Below are positions 31,511-35,742 of a stretch of DNA of 35,742 nt, piece by piece. Within the stretch, counting starts at the first letter, position 1. Every line of letters starts with the position of its first letter. Origin of the DNA: JBAJNL01 sp036881885 (lineage in GTDB: Bacteria; Pseudomonadota; Alphaproteobacteria; Holosporales; Hepatobacteraceae); the NCBI GenBank assembly GCA_036881885.1, contig JBAJNL010000009.1, positions 1-35,742 of the forward strand. The letters are read 5' to 3'. The notes beneath the pieces are model-generated. The model was not told where the DNA came from. It searched no databases and was given only the letters and a program-made list of their open reading frames with translations. The position numbers and the translations under genes are program-made.

Positions 31511-32733
31511 TATTTTCGCCTTCAGATGACTCGTTTGCATGGCTGAAAAAGCCGCCCCACCAAGCTTTTTTAAAGTTGCTGGGGTCACAAGGTGGCGAGG
31601 GACGCTTTGTGGGTTCAGCGGTCAGAGATAGCCTTTTGGGGCGGCCGATTCATGATTTTGACGTGGCGACTACCGCAACGCCCATCGCAGTGATGCAGCT
31701 TTTAACGAAAGCCGGTTGCAAGGTGCTGCCAACAGGTTTAAAGCACGGCACGCTGACGGTGCATTTTCAAGGCACTGTGTACGAAGTCACAACGTTGCGG
31801 CAAGATATACAAACGGACGGACGCCATGCAAAAGTCAGTTTTACCAAGGATTGGAAAGAAGATGCCTTAAGGCGCGACTTGACCATGAATGCACTTTATC
31901 TTGATGCAAACGGCCGGCTTTACGATTATTTTGGCGGTCAAGACGATCTTGCAAAAGGTTGTGTGCGTTTTATTGGCGATGCCTCTTCGCGTGTGCGCGA
32001 GGATTTTTTGCGTATTTTGCGCTTTTTTCGCTTTTTTGGGCGTTATGGCAAAGGCGACTTTCACCAAGAAAGTCTTAAGGCGTGTCTTGCCCTTAAAGAA
32101 GGTCTGTGTCGCCTTTCGCGTGAGCGTGTGGCATCAGAGGTGAAAAAGATTTTTCAAGGCCCCCAGCTTAACACCATTGTGACACTTTGGGTCAAAGAAG
32201 ATATTTTATCTTTGATTGGGCAACAACCTGCCTCATCAGGGGATATGTTTCAGGCCCTTTATGCGCTTGAACAAAAGACGATGCAAGAGGCCTCGTGGTT
32301 TGTGCGTCTTAAAACGCTTTATGGACCAGCGTGTCCAGATTTTTTGTTAGAGCGAGCCTTGAAAAAATGGTGGCAGCGTGTTGATGCGTTACCAGACGTG
32401 CCTTTTGATGATCTTGAAAGGCAGTTTTATGTTTGGTGGTATCAAGATGGTCCTACGCTTGCACAAGATCGTCTTTGGTTAAAACTAGCAGCATGTGTGG
32501 CAGCAAAACAAATGACGCCCGCAAAAGCTGCAACGCTTCTGACATGTTTGGCAAAAAAAGCTAAAAACTTGCCAAAAAAAATGCCTTTAACAGGTTCAGA
32601 TGTCAAACGTTCTGGCTTGGGTGATGGTGTACAGGTTGGTGTTTTGCTTGATAAGGCTTTGTATTGTTGGGTTGAAAGCTACTGTCGGTTGCCGAAATCT
32701 GATTTGCTTTTTTTGCTGGATATGAGAAATTAA
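31507..32733 (+). CDS. cca: CCA tRNA nucleotidyltransferase / poly(A) polymerase family
   Basis: This class II nucleotidyltransferase adds or repairs the CCA end of tRNAs. The 408-residue protein has GSAVRD (36-41), the catalytic DFD (50-52), the second-domain RRDLTMNALYL and the EDFLRILRFFRFFGRYG pattern. The C-terminal part is variable and less conserved. All three tRNA genes in the window already encode CCA, so the enzyme would act mainly in repair or for other tRNAs. The ATG overlaps the stop of the NDUFAF7-like gene by four bases. A poly(A) polymerase function cannot be excluded from sequence alone, but CCA addition is the usual role in alphaproteobacteria. Confidence 0.9.
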   Translation: MIFSPSDDSFAWLKKPPHQAFLKLLGSQGGEGRFVGSAVRDSLLGRPIHDFDVATTATPIAVMQLLTKAGCKVLPTGLKHGTLTVHFQGTVYEVTTLRQDIQTDGRHAKVSFTKDWKEDALRRDLTMNALYLDANGRLYDYFGGQDDLAKGCVRFIGDASSRVREDFLRILRFFRFFGRYGKGDFHQESLKACLALKEGLCRLSRERVASEVKKIFQGPQLNTIVTLWVKEDILSLIGQQPASSGDMFQALYALEQKTMQEASWFVRLKTLYGPACPDFLLERALKKWWQRVDALPDVPFDDLERQFYVWWYQDGPTLAQDRLWLKLAACVAAKQMTPAKAATLLTCLAKKAKNLPKKMPLTGSDVKRSGLGDGVQVGVLLDKALYCWVESYCRLPKSDLLFLLDMRN

Positions 32734-32761
32734 ACGAAATAAAACAATTTCATGACCTGTT

Positions 32762-33634
32762 TTGAAAAAAATTAGCTCTTTCTTAGCCATCATATTGTTT
32801 TTTGTGTGCACACAGTGTTTACGTGCTTTGCAAGGCAGTCATCAGGATTTTGATGCAAAGTTATACAAGCGTTACTTTGAAACGTCTGTGACCTATGCTG
32901 GTTGGAAGGCGCTTCCGCGGGGTGTAAAAGCAAAACCCGCGAGTGGTCAAAACGCCTATGTCATCAGCTTAACGACATGGCCGCCGCGTACTAAAAAAGG
33001 CACCCAAGGGATTTGGTTGACCATAGAAAGCTTAATGCGTCAGTCGGTAAAACCTGATCGCATTATCTTGTGGCTTTCGCTTGAAGAGTACCCGGACGGT
33101 TTGGTAAACGTGCCTCAGACGCTGATCGATTTACAAAAGCGTGGATTAGAAATTATTTTTGTGCCTGAAAATGACGGTGCTGCAAAGAAACTTTTGCCAG
33201 CCTTAAAGGCACAGTTAAAGGCCAATATTATCACCGTCGATGACGACATTTTATATCCTGCTGGTTGGCTGCGTGCTTTGGTGCACAGTCATCAAAGAAG
33301 TCCACATGCAATACAAGCGATGGCCAAAAGAAGACTGAAAGTTCGTGATCGCATTTTGCAAAGTTACGCACAGTCTTCAGGCCATGATACAAGTGGTGGT
33401 CGGGGCGATTTTTTGGATTTGGCACTGGGTTTTGCTGGTGTGTTGTATCCCTATGACGCCACCCACAAAACATACAATGGTTTGCACAAGCGTGCTTTAA
33501 AGAGAAAATATATTACTTTGATTGCCAAGGCGGATGATTTGTGGTTTTACGTCTGTCGTGTTTTAGCGCGGACCCCCCTTTGCATTGTGGGTGTTAATGT
33601 GCCCATACAACAATATATTACGTTTTGGAGTTGA
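32762..33634 (+). CDS. Exported GT-A-type glycosyltransferase, frameshifted near the end
   Basis: A glycosyltransferase-like protein. The opening has a signal peptide (about 1-21, FLAIILFFVCTQCLRA), unusual because such enzymes normally act in the cytoplasm. Then VISLTTWPPR (67-76), SLMRQSVKPDRIILWLS (90-106) and the metal-binding DDD at 160-162 mark the GT-A/GT2-like family. ALGFAGVLYP and KADDLWFYV belong to the acceptor half. The start is a TTG at 32762 without a clear ribosome site; no ATG is available in frame. The frame ends with TGA at 33632-33634, just where the family's C-terminal segment should begin. That segment continues in another frame. Function as written may be lost or altered. 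Confidence 0.75.
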   Translation: MKKISSFLAIILFFVCTQCLRALQGSHQDFDAKLYKRYFETSVTYAGWKALPRGVKAKPASGQNAYVISLTTWPPRTKKGTQGIWLTIESLMRQSVKPDRIILWLSLEEYPDGLVNVPQTLIDLQKRGLEIIFVPENDGAAKKLLPALKAQLKANIITVDDDILYPAGWLRALVHSHQRSPHAIQAMAKRRLKVRDRILQSYAQSSGHDTSGGRGDFLDLALGFAGVLYPYDATHKTYNGLHKRALKRKYITLIAKADDLWFYVCRVLARTPLCIVGVNVPIQQYITFWS

Positions 33635-33861
33635 ACGAACCTTTATGGCGCGCGAACGTGCTTGCAGGGCGCAATAATCAGGTTTTGCGGACGGTTTTCA
33701 AAAAAGTGCCTCAACTTGGCCAGTTGCTTGACCTTGATCTTTCAAAACCACAATGTGTTGACCTGGACCCATTACCCTTAAAAGGTTCTTATTGGAAGCG
33801 TTTCAGATATAAGGTACGTTTTTATTTCAAAAAATGGGTTGCAAAGTTTGCGCTTGTTTAA
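33625..33861 (+). pseudogene. C-terminal fragment of the same glycosyltransferase in a shifted frame
   Basis: This stretch continues the preceding glycosyltransferase in the -1 (or +2) frame. NEPLWRANVLAGRNNQVLRTVF parallels the end of the family, where an LW.N...G.ND.QL pattern followed by a short helix is usual. A Lys/Arg-rich tail closes it. Adding one T to the TTTT run at 33623-33626 would join the two frames seamlessly (Thr-Phe-Leu-Glu-Leu-Asn). No convincing start or ribosome site exists for separate translation. A classical slippery heptamer in the zero frame is absent, so a mutation or a sequencing error is the simplest reading. It overlaps hemF's stop by four bases. Confidence 0.72.
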
Positions 33862-34697
33862 GCGGTTGTAAGCGGTGAAGGCCATGCTGCCAGTGGCGGA
33901 AGCGACATCAAAATAGCATCAATGTTGCCATCTGTTTCAAGGCCAAAACGTGTACCCCTGTCGTAAAGCAAGTTAAACTCAACGTAACGCCCGCGTTTGA
34001 TCAGTTGCGCGTTGCGATCTTCAGGGCTCACGGGTTTTTTCCAGTTTTTTTGCACCAGTGGCGTGTAAAGCGCAAGAAAAAGTTCGCCAATGGCTTGTGT
34101 AAACGCAAAACCATCATCAAAGGGTTTTGTAAGGTTGTCGTAGAAAATACCGCCAACGCCGCGTGCCTCGTTGCGATGATTGAGCCAAAAATATTGATCA
34201 GCGGCGGCTTTAAAAGTGGGATAATACGTTTTATCAAACAAGTCACATGTTTTTTTCAGGCCTTGATGAAACGCCTTGGTCTCCTCTGCATCAGGAAAAA
34301 CGGGTGTAAGGTCGATGCCACCACCAAACCATTGTTTTTGTGTGCGGATATGCCGTACGTTCATGTGTATGATGGGCACATGGGGTGAGCGTGGGTGGAT
34401 CACAAGAGACAGTCCCGCGGCCCAAAAAGTGCCGCTTTGCTTGCATCCTGGGATTTTTTGCCGAAAAGTATCACCGAGGGTGCCGTGTACGCAAGAGACA
34501 TTGACTCCGGCTTTTTCGAAAAGATTGCCTTCTAAAAGCGCCATTTGACCACCGCCACCACCTGGTCTTAGCCATTTTTTGGTTTGAAAAGCGCATGGGG
34601 CTTGAAACTGCTGTTCAAGGGCCTCAAGTGCTGTGCAAATTTTTTTTTGCATTAAAAGGCACCAGGTGTGGAACGTCTTTTTCTGAGTTGCGTTCAT
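33858..34697 (-). CDS. hemF: Oxygen-dependent coproporphyrinogen III oxidase
   Basis: HemF converts coproporphyrinogen III to protoporphyrinogen IX using O2, in haem synthesis. The 279-residue protein matches the family: RPGGGGGQMALLEGNLFEKAGVNVS, then SLVIHPRSPHVPIIHMNVRHI with the active-site His, and WFGGGIDLTPVF. Later blocks are FWLNHRNEARGVGGIFYDNL and GRYVEFNLLYDRGTRFGLETDGN. The frame begins with TTG at 34703, but ATG 34697 is preferred. Neither has a clear Shine-Dalgarno. It requires oxygen, in line with the complex I genes in the window. No other haem genes are nearby. Confidence 0.97.
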   Translation of the reverse strand: MNATQKKTFHTWCLLMQKKICTALEALEQQFQAPCAFQTKKWLRPGGGGGQMALLEGNLFEKAGVNVSCVHGTLGDTFRQKIPGCKQSGTFWAAGLSLVIHPRSPHVPIIHMNVRHIRTQKQWFGGGIDLTPVFPDAEETKAFHQGLKKTCDLFDKTYYPTFKAAADQYFWLNHRNEARGVGGIFYDNLTKPFDDGFAFTQAIGELFLALYTPLVQKNWKKPVSPEDRNAQLIKRGRYVEFNLLYDRGTRFGLETDGNIDAILMSLPPLAAWPSPLTTA

Positions 34698-34797
34698 GGG
34701 CAATTTTTTTTAGAAAAATTTGGATGCGAGAATAAGATGAAAAGGATGATTTTCCAAGTAAAAATAGAAAAAAAAGATTGCCGTTTAAAAAAAACCC

Positions 34798-34826
34798 TTG
34801 AAGCGAGCCAAAATGTGGTTTAGGAT
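34798..34826 (+). promoter_or_regulatory. Predicted sigma70 promoter for rpmJ-rpoZ
   Basis: TTGAAG (34798-34803) and TAGGAT (34821-34826) are spaced 17 bases apart, giving a predicted start near 34833 and a leader of about 30 bases before rpmJ. Based on sequence only. Confidence 0.45.
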
Positions 34827-34862
34827 GAGCTCATTCCTTGATTCAAATATCAGTATTCAGTT

Positions 34863-34994
34863 ATGCGTGTTGCAAGTTCTATACAATCTCTTAAAAAGCG
34901 CCATCGTGCTTGTCGGGTTGTCCGTCGTCGTGGCAAGCTTTATGTCATCAATAAGGTAAACCCTCGTTTTAAAGCCCGTCAGGGTTTTGCTTAA
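34863..34994 (+). CDS. rpmJ: 50S ribosomal protein L36
   Basis: A 43-residue basic protein. It reads MRVASSIQSLKKRHRACRVV at the start, then an Arg-rich RRRGKLYVINK and finally NPRFKARQGFA. This is the long-loop L36 type of many alphaproteobacteria, which lacks the full four-residue zinc ribbon; only Cys17 is present. The start is the ATG at 34863. The gene overlaps no other recognised gene and is followed by rpoZ after 16 bases. L36 is often missed in automatic annotation because of its size. Confidence 0.93.
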   Translation: MRVASSIQSLKKRHRACRVVRRRGKLYVINKVNPRFKARQGFA

Positions 34995-35010
34995 GAAAGA
35001 AGGCGTTGTG

Positions 35011-35334
35011 ATGGATCTTGATGCGGATGGTGTAAAGCTAGATCGTTTTTTGTTGGTTTTGTTGGCGTCGCGTCGTGTGCGAGAGATTGAGAATGGTGCT
35101 CTTTTAACACGTCCGCGAGAAAAACATCGTGATATTGTGTTGGCCTTAGAAGAAATTAAAGCAGGCTCTGTTGATGTGAAGATGCTTTATGAAGGCCTGC
35201 AATCTGAATTTGTGATGGATAGTCCAAGGTTATCTGTGAAAGAGGATTTTCTGAAAGATGTAGATGCAGGCAGTCGAGATGAAACGTTCTTGGCAACGCT
35301 AGAGGCTGGAGAAGAGCCTTCGCAGGATACATAA
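35011..35334 (+). CDS. rpoZ: RNA polymerase omega subunit
   Basis: Omega helps RNA polymerase assembly by holding the beta-prime subunit. The match is the family core: DRFLLVLLASRRVREIENGA, then HRDIVLALEEIKAGSVDVKML. The 107-residue length and the acidic tail (residues 70-107) are typical of alphaproteobacterial omega. The frame can begin at 34987, but ATG 35011 is preferred, with AGAAGG eight bases upstream. It lies between rpmJ and rho. Omega is usually beside gmk in gammaproteobacteria or relA in alphas, so this order is less common. Omega is a short family, so the assignment depends on one block. Confidence 0.85.
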   Translation: MDLDADGVKLDRFLLVLLASRRVREIENGALLTRPREKHRDIVLALEEIKAGSVDVKMLYEGLQSEFVMDSPRLSVKEDFLKDVDAGSRDETFLATLEAGEEPSQDT

Positions 35335-35375
35335 AAGCGCATCTTTTCTATTTTTGGTTTTTTTGAAAGCAAACT

Positions 35376-35742
35376 ATGATGGCCAGTTCAGTCGAACGTA
35401 ACACTCTTAAGTCAAAATCTTTTGCCGATCTTTTGGCAATGGCGGAAGATCTGGGCATTGACAATGCATCGTCACTGCGTCGGCAGGATTTGATGTTTGC
35501 AATTTTAAAAGCCATGGCGCTAAAGGGGACGCGCATTCAAGGCGGCGGTGTTTTGTCTGTCTTGCAAGATGGTTTTGGCTTTCTGCGATCGGCTGAGGCT
35601 AATTTTTTACCAGGCCCCGATGATATTTATGTGTCAACCCAGCAGGTCAGACGTCTTGGTTTGCGCACCGGTGACACGCTGGAAGGCGAGCTGGCACCAC
35701 CGCGAGAAGGTGAGCGTTATTTTTCGTTCAAACAGGTAGAGC
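35376..35742 (+). CDS. rho: Transcription termination factor Rho (3'-truncated by window)
   Basis: The first 122 codons of Rho, an ATP-dependent RNA helicase that ends transcription. The N-terminal domain pattern is clear: SFADLLAMAEDLGIDNASSLRRQDLMFAILK. The RNA-binding cold-shock-like part follows with LQDGFGFLRSAEANFLPGPDDIYVSTQQVRRLGLRTGDTLEG and the PPREGERYF block. The reading frame is uninterrupted to the window edge; the ATPase domain is outside. Two adjacent ATGs (35376 and 35379) are possible starts, with GAAAG upstream. It begins 41 bases after rpoZ and may be co-transcribed. Confidence 0.96.
   Translation, partial: MMASSVERNTLKSKSFADLLAMAEDLGIDNASSLRRQDLMFAILKAMALKGTRIQGGGVLSVLQDGFGFLRSAEANFLPGPDDIYVSTQQVRRLGLRTGDTLEGELAPPREGERYFSFKQVE

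Noticed and set aside
33615..33634. Programmed ribosomal frameshift in the glycosyltransferase
   Set aside because: The run of four T's in this frame does not form a classical slippery heptamer and no stimulating structure is evident.

Overview
The window looks like a stretch of an alphaproteobacterial chromosome, most likely from an intracellular lineage such as Holosporales or another Rickettsiales-like group. That placement is my inference. It rests on the phoH-ybeY-lnt-trmB order, rpsT-dnaA-dnaN linkage, two mitochondrial-type complex I factors (NDUFS4-like and NDUFAF7-like), a class I PHB synthase, moderately AT-rich DNA, and an unusually large share of unrecognised or eukaryote-like genes that carry export signals.

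Layout. 1-5.4 kb: end of rluD, then a minus-strand group of an exported unknown, trmB, lnt, ybeY and phoH. 5.6-6.0 kb: divergent tRNA-Arg(ACG) and tRNA-Pro(GGG). 6.0-8.1 kb: a LexA-like regulator with no catalytic serine, ruvC, secB and a small unknown. 8.2-12.7 kb: truA, recJ, a 570-residue exported hyperacidic low-complexity protein, and a tRNA-Thr with an abnormal position 33. 12.7-19.2 kb: tgt, metG, an exported Cys-rich unknown, an alpha/beta hydrolase, the NDUFS4-like gene, gmk, rpmI-rplT and ftsB. 19.2-23.4 kb: two overlapping exported LRR genes, psd, and the first exported PD-(D/E)XK protein. 23.4-28.1 kb: phaC, rpsT, dnaA, dnaN. 28.2-33.9 kb: the second exported PD-(D/E)XK protein, lgt, an NDUFAF7-like methyltransferase, the CCA enzyme, and an exported glycosyltransferase broken by a frameshift. 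33.9 kb to the end: hemF, rpmJ, rpoZ and the start of rho.

Most genes are housekeeping: tRNA and rRNA modification, translation, replication start and the sliding clamp, recombination, envelope lipid and lipoprotein maturation, respiration and haem. The accessory layer is the interesting part. Two Rpn/PDDEXK_2-type proteins, normally cytoplasmic and transposon-related, each have a Sec signal peptide ending in Leu-Trp-Ala-Pro, a disordered linker and the same D-x13-E-x-Q active-site spacing. One also has two basic clusters that look like a eukaryotic nuclear-localisation signal. The two genes lie about 5 kb apart and share an almost superimposable 46-nt promoter, an ATTGAT/ATCAAT inverted repeat over the expected start of transcription, and the same Shine-Dalgarno spacing. 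I read them as a co-regulated pair of exported nuclease-like proteins, possibly effectors. Function, export and regulation are untested.

No rRNA genes, CRISPR arrays or complete insertion sequences were seen, and there is no gene-free stretch longer than 300 bases.
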